Shown here in pieces: positions 16,633 to 24,735 of a DNA stretch of 32,545 nucleotides. The translations under genes and the position numbers were made by a program. Positions within the stretch are counted from its first letter, which is position 1. Each line of letters begins with the position of its first letter. The notes below the pieces were generated by a model, which made no database searches, had not been told where the DNA came from, and saw only the letters and a program-made list of their open reading frames with translations. Source of the stretch: Lentisphaerota bacterium. Its GTDB lineage: Bacteria > Verrucomicrobiota > Kiritimatiellia > RFP12 > UBA1067. Where the stretch lies: positions 1-32,545 of the forward strand of contig SUVZ01000002.1 in the NCBI GenBank assembly GCA_015061765.1, written 5' to 3'.

Positions 16633-18543
16633 ATGGCTGGAAAATTCTGCATAACATTCACTGGCGGCGGACGGATCGGCGATGCCGTCGAACTGACTCC
16701 GGGCGAACTTGTTCTCGTGGGGCGGTCGCATTCCGCCGATATCAGGGTAAAGGAAGCCGATGTTTCCGGCAGGCACCTTGAGATGTTTCAGGAGGATGGC
16801 GAGTGGGTCGCGAAAAATATCGGCAGGTTCGGATCCCGTGTGGATGGACGCGAGCTGGTGGGAAATGCTGTTGCGACACTGAAAAAAGGTTCGGTCATAG
16901 AAGTGGGAAGCAAGGTGCGCTTCAGAATCGACTCGCTTCCGGTTGATAGCAGAGAAGATGACCATAGATCCTCCCGTGACGGAATAGGGCGGCAGACCGG
17001 CGTTACGCGGTTTTCGGGTGGAATGACAATGGCAACCCGTTTTTCAGGCGGAGAAACGGTCGCCACGGTCGCCGGGACGGTTTCGGACGGCCAGCTGAAG
17101 GTAGCGCAGGGATGTGTGGAAGAGTCTGCCACGATAGATGTATTCATGGTGAAGGATTCTCAGCGGCATGAACCGCAACCGGAACCGGCGGATTCGGCTG
17201 TTGTCATGGGTGTTGAGGATTCAGATGCCGAAACCGCTGATGAAGAGCCGCAGAAGGGGAATGAGGCAGATCGGCCCACAGATGTTCTTGCGGAAGTTAA
17301 TCCGAATGTTGCGTTCCCCTCCCTTGACGATACGGCTGGAGCTTCAGCGGGATTTGCGGCCGAACCTGGCGATCAGCAGACGAATACCGATTGTGCAACG
17401 GGTGACGGTGAGACGCAGGAACTTCAGACGCGCATCGGTTCGTACGAGGAGATACTTGAGCGCAAGCGTCAGCTTGAGCGTCGCGTCGCCGCCAAGCATT
17501 GGCGGTTCGGCGTGCTTGTCGCGCTTGTTCTCGCGGCGTTCGGGGCGATATGGTTCGCATCCGCAACGAGAAGAAACGTTACGGATGTGGAAGGTCCTTT
17601 TCTTCCTGACGGAGAGAAGGATATCGTCTACCAAGAGGTGTATGACGCCGAAGGCGGCATGGAGATGTTCATTGAATGTCCTCGCAACGATGCAATGCGG
17701 GCTGTGTGGTCTGCTGATTCGAACCGGTTTGAACTCGTCAGCTGGATCGGACGTGACCGCGATGTGCCGTTCCGCTTGACGTTCACCAAAGAGAAAAATC
17801 CGGAAGAGCTGCGCCTTTCCATGGAAGAGTCGTTCAACTTGTGGATGTCTCGGAAGAGGGCTGAGAATTTTGCGTTCTCAGATAGGAATGGAAGACCAGT
17901 TGAGAGGGTGTTCTGGGAGGAGGTCTTTCCCGGTTGGATGGAGAGTCAGACTCAATGCGGCATTCCTTTTGTGAGGTCAGAATACACCCGTACCGTCGGT
18001 TCCATAGAGTGGCGCGGAATGTGTCTTCGGTTGAGGGACGGAGATACCGCCTATTGCGTTCTCTCCGAAATACCCGAAACGTACTGGAAACGAGGGGGCT
18101 ACAGGATAAGCGGCTCACCGTTCATAGGCCTTTATTCCCGTTTTGTGGACAGACAGTGGGATTCTCCCGGCAAGGATCGCCTTGTCGATGATTTTGATGA
18201 GGATACCCTCATCTCAAAGGTACGGCATGAGCTGACGGCGAGAGAGACCAGGGCCTGGTCGCAGTTGGAGAAGTGGGTCGATACTCTTATGGTCATGACA
18301 TGGGGAAAAAAGAACGCCAATGCGAAGAGCGCACGTGAATGTCTCGATGCGTTCATGGCACGGAAATCGCTTTTCTACAACGAAAAGAAGCTTGCCTACA
18401 ATACCGCGAAGCTCAACCGCGATGAAAAGCGCATGCACAGGATATTCATGGACTGCCGTCAGATATTCAAGATGCTGAAGCACGACCGGCGCACCAACCA
18501 GATAAACAATCCGGAGTTTTGGGGATGTCTAAATCAACAGTGA
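16633..18543 (+). CDS. FHA-domain transmembrane protein
   Basis: The N-terminal residues about 1-100 form an FHA domain (VGRSHSADIRV, VSGRHLEMF, NIGRFGSRVDG), expected to bind phosphothreonine peptides in the cytoplasm. The long linker (about 105-285) is acidic and Thr-rich and contains TRFSGG twice (125-130, 135-140), immediately followed by ETVAT (141-145). One membrane span follows (about 290-309). The outer region (about 310-636) is Trp- and Arg-rich and has no family I recognise. The start is preceded by GGAG and, further up, AAGGGGGA. The gene follows TadC and overlaps the next FHA gene, so both likely act at the inner-membrane platform. A scaffold or sensor role linking phosphorylation to assembly is inference. 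Confidence 0.85.
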   Translation: MAGKFCITFTGGGRIGDAVELTPGELVLVGRSHSADIRVKEADVSGRHLEMFQEDGEWVAKNIGRFGSRVDGRELVGNAVATLKKGSVIEVGSKVRFRIDSLPVDSREDDHRSSRDGIGRQTGVTRFSGGMTMATRFSGGETVATVAGTVSDGQLKVAQGCVEESATIDVFMVKDSQRHEPQPEPADSAVVMGVEDSDAETADEEPQKGNEADRPTDVLAEVNPNVAFPSLDDTAGASAGFAAEPGDQQTNTDCATGDGETQELQTRIGSYEEILERKRQLERRVAAKHWRFGVLVALVLAAFGAIWFASATRRNVTDVEGPFLPDGEKDIVYQEVYDAEGGMEMFIECPRNDAMRAVWSADSNRFELVSWIGRDRDVPFRLTFTKEKNPEELRLSMEESFNLWMSRKRAENFAFSDRNGRPVERVFWEEVFPGWMESQTQCGIPFVRSEYTRTVGSIEWRGMCLRLRDGDTAYCVLSEIPETYWKRGGYRISGSPFIGLYSRFVDRQWDSPGKDRLVDDFDEDTLISKVRHELTARETRAWSQLEKWVDTLMVMTWGKKNANAKSARECLDAFMARKSLFYNEKKLAYNTAKLNRDEKRMHRIFMDCRQIFKMLKHDRRTNQINNPEFWGCLNQQ

Positions 18544-20840
18544 AGATAGCTCTGCGTCGGGATGACGTCACGATTATATCGCTCGCGATGACCTGCGGCT
18601 GCGAGCCTGTATTCATAGGACGCTCCCGTGAATGCGCGATGCGCGTCCCCTCGGATGAAAACTCCGTTAGCGGACGCCATGCGCGGCTGTTCTGGAAGGG
18701 ATCCGTTCTCTATATCGAAGATGCCGGCAGCCGAAACGGCGTGTTTCATGACGGCGAGCAGATCAGAAAGGCGGTGCGTGTACGGTCGAAGGATCTCTTT
18801 GTTCTCGGCAACTGTCAGATTTCCATAGGTGAATTCGAAAAATTTAACGCCGCTGCTGCCAAGAAATGCCACAAGCTGGAGTTCTTGAACGGGGACAAGG
18901 TCGGTTCGACAATCGATATCAGACCGAATGAAGGAAGGCCGGAGTTCTCTATCGGACTTGATCCTGCCTGTGAAATCCATCTGACTGATACGTTGGTATC
19001 CCGCAAGCATGCGGTACTGAAGGTGCATGACGACGGAGAATGCTGGATTGAGGACACCGGTAGCCGCAACGGGACGTACGTAAACGGCGAAAAACTTAGC
19101 GGCAAGGAACGCCTTCTCAAAAACGGAGACAAGATCACCATCGCTTATTTTGATTTCCGTTTTCTCGACCGGAAGTTCAGGCATACCCGTCTGCACGCCT
19201 GGGTCAAGCTGGCTTCACTTGCGGTATCGGTTTGCGTTGTTGTTGCCGCATATGTGATATGGACGGTTACCCGCAGTTCTGTGGAGGAGTACATGGGCAT
19301 GGTGCGCAAGGCTGCCGCAGTCGGAGATTTCGACGCCGCAAGGAGAATCCTCCAGGAGTCAAGGGGCGCACGTGACGCCATTAAGCTTGGCGGGCAGATC
19401 GATGCTCTCGCCGGGCAGCTGAATATCTGGGAGAAGACCAGAAAGGACTGGTTTACGGCTTGCGATGAAATCTCAGCCGAGCGTTTCCGAGTGGCGAACG
19501 ACATCCTTAATCGACTTAACGAGGCTCCGCTCGATGCGTGGGTGTGGAATGTCGGTGGAGCCGCTTCATCGAGAAAAGAGGCCCGGTATGTGGGCGATCT
19601 GCTCCGCCTGTACTTTACGGGCAGAGAGGCCGTCGCCGCTGCGGAGTCCGGTACTACATACAACGACTATACGCCTGTGCGGACCGCGCTTGAATCGACG
19701 GGAAAGTTTCTCGAAGCCGGAAAGTCCGAGTTTTCGGGGCGCGTCTATCTCAAGCCTCTGATGAAGAGGATTCAAACGATGACAGCCGAACTTGAGACGA
19801 TATGCAGCGGGTTCAAGAAGATAGACGCCTGCCTTGAGCAGATATCGTCGGAGGATCCTGATTTCAGGGTTGTGCTGAGTGAATTCGAGCGTCTGTCCGC
19901 AGATGCGTCGCTGCCGGCGAGCGTGCACGGGTATCTGCTTCAGCAGCTTGATCCTTGCCGTGCGTTTGTCGCAGTGCAGGACTTTCTGGATGGGGAATTC
20001 GAGGCGCTCATCAACCTTGATTTCGACAAGGTTCTTTCGATGAGTCAGGATATCAAACTTCCCGATCCTGAAATGTGTACGCGGCAGCATCGGTATTCCG
20101 ACGCCCGTGCGCTTTTTCTCAGCAAGCATGAGTCGATACAGAAGGAGGCGGTGGAACTGCGCACCATGATCTACGGATTGACCTCGAGCGGTGTCACGCC
20201 CGACAGCTGCGGAGATGCGATAACCGCCGTGATGTCCGCCGATAATTGGCGCAAGGCGCTTTCGTTCGACTGCCTGACGAAACGTCCGCCGAGTCCAAGA
20301 CGCTCCGAGCCGTCCGGCAAATACGACGAGTTTCTGTGCATCGAATATACTTATGAATCGATTCGCGCTCTACCGAACATCTACAACGGCAGGAGCATGC
20401 GGCTCATCGGATTCAAACCGATCTGCCAGCTTGTCCGCAAGACGTTCGAGAAAGCCGAGCTTTTCGTGCAGTATCTCGACAACCCCGACAAGCGCCACCT
20501 TCAGCGCGGCATCGTCGGCAAGTACTATACGCAATGCATGAAAATCGCCATTGACCGTGAGAACGTTGTGCGCGTGCTTCGCAACATAAAGGGTTCGAAA
20601 CGCAAGAGGCTCGTGGCGGCGTTCTATGCAGAATACTTCACGGCACGGCCTTCGTATGCGGCAAAGCGGTCGATTGAGGCGCAGTTCAAGGATCTTTCTC
20701 GCGAAGTGCTGGAATTGTGCGACGCATACGCAAACGAATCCGATCCCGAAAAGCAGATAGCCATTCGCGACAGGATCTTAGAGACCGGATTGCCAGGGGA
20801 TCCGGCTGTTCATCCCAAGTGGGTTCAGAAATTCAACTGA
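18525..20840 (+). CDS. Tandem-FHA transmembrane protein
   Basis: A 771-residue protein with two FHA domains: the first about 10-105 (IGRSRECAMRV, VSGRHARLF, DAGSRNGVFHDG) and the second about 120-215 (IGLDPACEIHL, VSRKHAVLKV, DTGSRNGTYVNG). The second looks the more canonical. One membrane span lies at about 227-248, followed by a long helical region (about 255-771) of unknown family. The frame allows a TTG start two codons earlier; the ATG at 18525 is chosen because GGAG lies 8 nt upstream. It overlaps the preceding FHA gene by 19 nt. Two phosphopeptide-binding domains on a membrane anchor suggest a scaffold bridging phosphorylated partners near the TadB/TadC platform (inference). Confidence 0.88.
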   Translation: MSKSTVKIALRRDDVTIISLAMTCGCEPVFIGRSRECAMRVPSDENSVSGRHARLFWKGSVLYIEDAGSRNGVFHDGEQIRKAVRVRSKDLFVLGNCQISIGEFEKFNAAAAKKCHKLEFLNGDKVGSTIDIRPNEGRPEFSIGLDPACEIHLTDTLVSRKHAVLKVHDDGECWIEDTGSRNGTYVNGEKLSGKERLLKNGDKITIAYFDFRFLDRKFRHTRLHAWVKLASLAVSVCVVVAAYVIWTVTRSSVEEYMGMVRKAAAVGDFDAARRILQESRGARDAIKLGGQIDALAGQLNIWEKTRKDWFTACDEISAERFRVANDILNRLNEAPLDAWVWNVGGAASSRKEARYVGDLLRLYFTGREAVAAAESGTTYNDYTPVRTALESTGKFLEAGKSEFSGRVYLKPLMKRIQTMTAELETICSGFKKIDACLEQISSEDPDFRVVLSEFERLSADASLPASVHGYLLQQLDPCRAFVAVQDFLDGEFEALINLDFDKVLSMSQDIKLPDPEMCTRQHRYSDARALFLSKHESIQKEAVELRTMIYGLTSSGVTPDSCGDAITAVMSADNWRKALSFDCLTKRPPSPRRSEPSGKYDEFLCIEYTYESIRALPNIYNGRSMRLIGFKPICQLVRKTFEKAELFVQYLDNPDKRHLQRGIVGKYYTQCMKIAIDRENVVRVLRNIKGSKRKRLVAAFYAEYFTARPSYAAKRSIEAQFKDLSREVLELCDAYANESDPEKQIAIRDRILETGLPGDPAVHPKWVQKFN

Positions 20841-20974
20841 CAGGGAAGGATAGAGGCAAATGTCCAGCATTGCGGTCAGAGATGTGTGCGTTTCCCGGAC
20901 TGGTGTGTACGGGAATCGGTCATATGCCGCTTCTGGAGGGGCGAAAGACGCGTCAAATGACGGTAATATCAAGT

Positions 20975-20989
20975 TGGCACGCTTTATGC
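20975..20989 (+). promoter_or_regulatory. Second sigma-54 promoter, ahead of pilin genes
   Basis: TGGCACG-CTTT-ATGC keeps GG (20976-20977) and GC (20988-20989) in the required 12-nt register and differs from the 10630 promoter core only by A for T at the first position of TTGC. The two sites share TTGGCACGCTTT exactly. Initiation is expected near 21001, only a few bases before the ATG at 21004. Confidence 0.78.
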
Positions 20990-21003
20990 CTATAGTAGAG
21001 CGT

Positions 21004-21285
21004 ATGAGAAACGCAAGCAAAAAGAAAGGATCGATACTGATGGAATACCTCGTGGTGCTCTTCGGAATGACGGCGCTGGTGCTGTATTTCGCGAACAGTT
21101 TCTACAGTTTTTCCGGTACGGTGGCGACATCCGATCCTCGGGTGAATCCGGCAGGGTTCTACGCCGATGCGGGCGAGGTTACGGATGTGAGTATGAATGC
21201 CGATACCAATAGGCTTTTCCACGGCATACACTTCGTCCGGTTTTATCAGCGCACGATGGGAGGAATTGCGCTTCCGATACCATGA
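21004..21285 (+). CDS. Flp-type pilin-like (minor pilin/pseudopilin) protein
   Basis: A 93-residue protein with a class III (Flp-type) prepilin signature: a basic 9-residue leader MRNASKKKG, predicted cleavage after G9, then SILMEY with Glu at mature +5 and a hydrophobic helix (about 15-32). The remaining 60 residues are not recognisable. The frame is open up to an ATG at 20860, which has a good GGGAAGGA site, but that would give an atypical leader of over 50 residues and span the sigma-54 promoter. An internal ATG at 21040 has AAAGGA 9 nt upstream but would remove the cleavage glycine. I chose 21004 on the leader logic; the start is uncertain. It is followed by the probable major pilin gene. 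Confidence 0.68.
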   Translation: MRNASKKKGSILMEYLVVLFGMTALVLYFANSFYSFSGTVATSDPRVNPAGFYADAGEVTDVSMNADTNRLFHGIHFVRFYQRTMGGIALPIP

Positions 21286-21310
21286 ATTTTCGCAAATGAA
21301 ACGCGAAACG

Positions 21311-21346
21311 AAAACAAACCAACAAACAAACCAACAAACAAAAAAA
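21311..21346 (+). promoter_or_regulatory. A/C-only leader tract upstream of the major pilin
   Basis: Directly before the ribosome site AAGGAA (21345-21350) the sequence is almost only A and C, with reiterated ACAAACC/ACAAACAA units. Such RNA cannot fold on itself, so it probably keeps the initiation region open for strong translation of the abundant pilin. That role is inferred. Confidence 0.5.
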
Positions 21347-21357
21347 GGAACAAAACC

Positions 21358-21687
21358 ATGAACAAGAAAATGCTCAAGAACTCCAAGGCCGGTCGCATCA
21401 TCTGCCGTCTTTTCGGCGAAGAAACCGGCGCCACGATGATGGAATACGTGATCCTCGCGGTAATGATCGCCGCAGCAGTCACAGCAGCCGCCATCTACTT
21501 CGGCAATGCTGCCAAGAACCAGATGAACGTCGCCGGCGATGCGATGGTTGGCAATACCGCGACGGCTGAACAGCGCGCCAAGTCCGCACAGGATATTCAT
21601 GACAAGGAAGCCACTGCCGCACATACCTCGGCCAACAAGTTCAAGAAGATGACTACCGAGGCATCGGAAGCCAAGGGTGGCAAGTAA
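21358..21687 (+). CDS. flp: Flp-family type IVb pilin (likely major pilin)
   Basis: The pilus subunit. The 109-residue prepilin has a positively charged leader (1-24), cleavage expected after G24 in EETG, then ATMMEY with Glu29 at mature +5, and a hydrophobic assembly helix (about 30-48, VILAVMIAAAVTAAAIYFG). The mature tail (about 50-109) is polar, Ala/Lys/Thr-rich and ends in GGK. AAGGAA lies 7 nt upstream of the ATG behind an unstructured A/C leader, consistent with high expression. Mature length of about 85 is somewhat longer than the roughly 50-60 residues common for Flp1 pilins. The prepilin peptidase gene follows directly. Confidence 0.88.
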   Translation: MNKKMLKNSKAGRIICRLFGEETGATMMEYVILAVMIAAAVTAAAIYFGNAAKNQMNVAGDAMVGNTATAEQRAKSAQDIHDKEATAAHTSANKFKKMTTEASEAKGGK

Positions 21688-21701
21688 GGTTCGGTCGAAC
21701 C
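21688..21701 (+). other. Short stem-loop after the pilin stop codon
   Basis: GGTTC-GGTC-GAACC forms a 5-bp stem with a 4-nt loop (or 6 bp with a 2-nt loop), starting one base after the pilin stop. There is no T tract, so it is not a convincing terminator. It could mark an mRNA processing or 3'-protection site. Confidence 0.3.
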
Positions 21702-21716
21702 GGGAAAACTGAGAAT

Positions 21717-22256
21717 ATGACGCTTGAACCCGAGATCTGCCTTCGCGCAGCTCTGCTCACGCCAGGACTTATGTTCCTGTGCGTGAGCGACATCCGCAGA
21801 CGAATACTGCCTAATGCATGGACGCTTGGCGGTCTTGTGTTGGGTCTGGTGATGTCGGCAGGGTTGGGCGGGATTCCGGGATTCCTCGATTCACTGGCTG
21901 CGGCGGGATGCGGAGTCCTTTTCCTCATCCTGCCGTTCCTGCTCCGCGCCGCAGGGGCGGGCGACGTGAAGATGCTTGCGGCATGCGCATCGTTTCTCGG
22001 TACTCGCCCAATTCCGTTTTTCCTTATGGCGGTATCCTTTGCCGGGCTTTTCGTGGCCATCGCCATGATTTGCATGCGGCAGGTTTCGGCGGCGAGACTC
22101 AAGCATGCGTTTCGGACGATTTTTGATTGGCGGTACGACCGCAAGGCCGGCAAGGCGGCGATCCCGAAGAGGGATGACGAAAGGGCAAGGGTGCCGTTCG
22201 GTGTGGCAATAGCCATCGGCACATGGGCGACCCTGCTGATGGAGGCGTTCGGCTGA
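21717..22256 (+). CDS. cpaA: Prepilin peptidase (TadV/CpaA, A24 family)
   Basis: Inner-membrane aspartyl protease that cleaves Flp-type prepilin leaders. The 179-residue polytopic protein has the two catalytic aspartates of the A24 family: D25 in the SDIRRR loop and D83 in GAGDVK (the GxGD motif). Hydrophobic segments lie at about 10-24, 36-50, 58-75 and 95-118, with a final span near 160-175. It lacks the N-terminal methyltransferase domain of PilD, as expected for TadV/CpaA. Substrates are probably the pilin-like proteins at 21004, 21358, 22256 and 24732. Its TGA overlaps the ATG of the next gene by one base. Confidence 0.9.
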   Translation: MTLEPEICLRAALLTPGLMFLCVSDIRRRILPNAWTLGGLVLGLVMSAGLGGIPGFLDSLAAAGCGVLFLILPFLLRAAGAGDVKMLAACASFLGTRPIPFFLMAVSFAGLFVAIAMICMRQVSAARLKHAFRTIFDWRYDRKAGKAAIPKRDDERARVPFGVAIAIGTWATLLMEAFG

Positions 22257-23041
22257 TGGCAGGGTGCGTTTCCAGATTACGCTTCGGCGGAGAGAGGGGC
22301 TCCATATTGATGGAGTTCGTTCTTGTCGCTCCGCTTGTCGTGCTGCTTGTTTCAATGATACTGCAGTTCGCCCATATTTGGACTGCCCGTCAGATAACCG
22401 CTTATGCGGCATATTGCGCAGCCCGTGCGACTATGGTGGTGCCGAAGGAAGAGAAGAAGGCTGCGGCGAAGAAGGCCGCGGAATTGGCATGCGCATGGAT
22501 GTCGCTTGCCGGGCTGCCGGGCTCCACCGGTGATGATGAGGTGAAGATCAAGGGATGGGGGACGATCCCCGGCTCGGATTCCGCCGATAAAAGGGTTTCA
22601 GTGGAGATACAGGAAAACGGAGAGGGGACAGTTCCGGCGGCAGTTGTCACCGTGCGCTTCAAGTTCCCGTTGATGTTGCCTTTGGCCGGACGCATGATTT
22701 CGTGGGCGGTCAGCCGTGAAGAAGGGTTATCCGGTCTTGATTATGGGAGCCATAAATTGACGGAGAAAATAGAGATTCGTGATTCGGATGGCAATGTTAT
22801 TGCATTAAGCGGCGACAATCCTGGGTGGAGAGGTGAGGAGACTATTATGGATGAAAACGGCAATGCCGTAGATCGCAGAGATGGCGTGTGGGGTAAGGGA
22901 GGACGCTTTCCATTCATAACGTTGACTGAGACGTGTATGTTGCCGATGCCGTATTCAACGGCTAAATTTCCTAAGAGCGGATTTAGGAGCGGAGCTTCAT
23001 CTGGAGCAGTTTCCGACCTGACAAGAAGGAGGAATCCGTGA
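22256..23041 (+). CDS. tadE: TadE-like pseudopilin
   Basis: A TadE-type pseudopilin, processed like pilins and placed at the pilus base or tip. The leader is MAGCVSRLRFGGERG with cleavage expected after G15, then SILMEF (Glu20 at mature +5) and a hydrophobic helix (about 21-43). Residues about 45-60 (TARQITAYAAYCAARATM) match the usual TadE pattern of small residues. The C-terminal 200 residues appear extracytoplasmic. The frame is open from an ATG at 22223, but the start at 22256 overlaps the upstream stop (TGATG) and has GGAGG 10 nt before it. The next gene begins at GTGA over this gene's stop. Confidence 0.85.
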   Translation: MAGCVSRLRFGGERGSILMEFVLVAPLVVLLVSMILQFAHIWTARQITAYAAYCAARATMVVPKEEKKAAAKKAAELACAWMSLAGLPGSTGDDEVKIKGWGTIPGSDSADKRVSVEIQENGEGTVPAAVVTVRFKFPLMLPLAGRMISWAVSREEGLSGLDYGSHKLTEKIEIRDSDGNVIALSGDNPGWRGEETIMDENGNAVDRRDGVWGKGGRFPFITLTETCMLPMPYSTAKFPKSGFRSGASSGAVSDLTRRRNP

Positions 23042-24735
23042 TCGGAGTCCTTGTCAGAAAACTGACCGGCCTTGGACGGGATGAGAACGGCGCCGCGCTG
23101 ATGGTGACGCTCGCGCTCTTTCTGCTTATGTACCTTTCCGGGGCCGGGGTATTTGCGATAGGCAAAGTGGTGAAGGATCGCGTTCATCTCCAGAACGCCT
23201 GCGACGCCGCCGCGTATTCCGCCGCTGTGGTTCAGGCGGATACGCTCTCCCGCATCGCCACAATCAACCGCGCAATGGCGTGGACGTACGTCTCCATGAC
23301 CCGCCGTCAGATGGACTATATCGTTTACAAGTGGCTTGAGGAGACGTGTGAGCACCATAAGGAAGACGAGGATAAGGCGAAATTCTTTGCAGAAAAAAAT
23401 CAATGCTCGTTACCAGATCACTGGGGTATAACAGTAATAACATTAAACGGTGATGAAAACAAAAAGTATACTAGAGATGATTTGCAAGATGAATACAAGG
23501 ATAATTTGCCGATATCGATGAGTGCATGCGGCGATTCTTTCTATTCACAAGAGACGACATTGGGCGGTTTGGGCGCGCAGATCGATGACGACTTGGCCAC
23601 TTTGCAGGCTATGAACAGTAGTGTCAGCAATTTGGCGAATGGTCTGCCTGGCAGAGTATTTACTGTCGTGACTAACGTACTCAGTGCAAATATCCCAGGA
23701 GCGCAGACATCCGGCGAGTCGTATGTGTTCAAGATCATTCAAAACAGTAATCCGGCAGCAGACAGAGAGAATGGCAGCGGCTCGGGATATCTGATGGATA
23801 TACGCAATACGGCCGCTGATGAGCTTCGTTTCATCAGGTTTTATACAAATGCTGTATCCGTGGCGGAACTTTTTGGTACAGGGATAGATGACTGGTTTGA
23901 ACGTAACGATGCGGGTATGCCGGGAATACGGAGATCGTACAACTACGGTAAATCAGGCGCGCTGTATGCCGAATGGGAATGGTGGTCGTCGAAGAGGTTT
24001 TGTTCAGAGCCAAATCATAGCCACGAGTGGGCGAATGAATCTGAGTGTACACATAAGCATGACAGTAACCGTTGCTTTTGTTTAAATGATAATGATTGGG
24101 AGACAAGTCATCATATAAAAGCTACGTGCCATGCCGATAATAATTCCAGTTGGGATAATCGATTTGCCAGTATGTTGAATGGTGGTGAGGAGGTTTATGC
24201 ACGACCGCTTGTTCTGAGGGATTCCTACTTCGGCGAGGCGGGGACAATTACTGTTGGACTTGCAAAATACAATGAGAATCCCTGGTACCGGATACTGAAG
24301 ACCGGAACCGATACGGCAGGAATCCTGAGAGGGATTTTTGCGGCATTCAATCCCTACAGATTTGTCGAATGGACCTGGGCATTCTCTTCGGCCAAGGCCG
24401 GATACAAGAAAAGCGGAGACGAGAAAAGAGAATACAGGATTCATGGCGATACAGGAGGCGCATGGAATCTGTGCGTAGATGACTGGGACGCTGTATTTGT
24501 GCCGGTCCGCCGGGCAGTCTCCATGGCCGAGACAGACGGTGACGACGGTGAATGGGATTATTCGAATACGCCTCCGCTGAGGGAGTGGGTAGAAAACGGC
24601 CAGTGGCAGCCATTGACGGGCGCATCGGTTACATACAATGTCTCCAACATGCCGGATCTTCCTCTGATGGATACGCGCTATGGCGCCGACGGCAATCTTG
24701 ACTGGGATAAGATCGCGGAGATGTTATATCATTGA
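23038..24735 (+). CDS. tadG: TadG-like pilus assembly protein (N-terminal Tad domain, no VWA domain)
   Basis: A 565-residue protein whose N-terminus matches the TadG-like helper domain: NGAALMVTLALFLLMYLSG (about 17-35) is a pilin-like helix lacking Glu5, followed by RVHLQNACDAAAYSAAVVQA and SRIATINRAMAWTYV. Classical TadG also carries a von Willebrand A domain; none is seen here, while a VWA protein is encoded two genes downstream. The middle (about 110-390) is more AT-rich than its neighbours. Residues about 320-366 hold a dense Cys/His cluster (SEPNHSHEW, CTHKHDSNRCFC, SHH, CHAD). The start is GTG, supported by AGGAGG (23027-23032) 5 nt upstream and the GTGA overlap. The middle may be a variable surface domain. 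Confidence 0.75.
   Translation: MIGVLVRKLTGLGRDENGAALMVTLALFLLMYLSGAGVFAIGKVVKDRVHLQNACDAAAYSAAVVQADTLSRIATINRAMAWTYVSMTRRQMDYIVYKWLEETCEHHKEDEDKAKFFAEKNQCSLPDHWGITVITLNGDENKKYTRDDLQDEYKDNLPISMSACGDSFYSQETTLGGLGAQIDDDLATLQAMNSSVSNLANGLPGRVFTVVTNVLSANIPGAQTSGESYVFKIIQNSNPAADRENGSGSGYLMDIRNTAADELRFIRFYTNAVSVAELFGTGIDDWFERNDAGMPGIRRSYNYGKSGALYAEWEWWSSKRFCSEPNHSHEWANESECTHKHDSNRCFCLNDNDWETSHHIKATCHADNNSSWDNRFASMLNGGEEVYARPLVLRDSYFGEAGTITVGLAKYNENPWYRILKTGTDTAGILRGIFAAFNPYRFVEWTWAFSSAKAGYKKSGDEKREYRIHGDTGGAWNLCVDDWDAVFVPVRRAVSMAETDGDDGEWDYSNTPPLREWVENGQWQPLTGASVTYNVSNMPDLPLMDTRYGADGNLDWDKIAEMLYH

Noticed and set aside
15618..16661. 347-codon - strand frame opposite TadC
   Set aside because: The + strand encodes a clear TadC; the antisense product is Arg/His-rich, as is typical of spurious frames in this composition.
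20951..20962. CGTCAAATGACG inverted repeat upstream of the second sigma-54 promoter as activator site
   Set aside because: Arms are only 5 bp and unlike the 17-bp palindrome at the first promoter, so a shared operator is not supported.
21313..21346. Possible CRISPR-like or satellite repeat
   Set aside because: The units are only 4-8 nt, in one short A/C tract directly preceding a ribosome site, so it is a leader feature and not an array.
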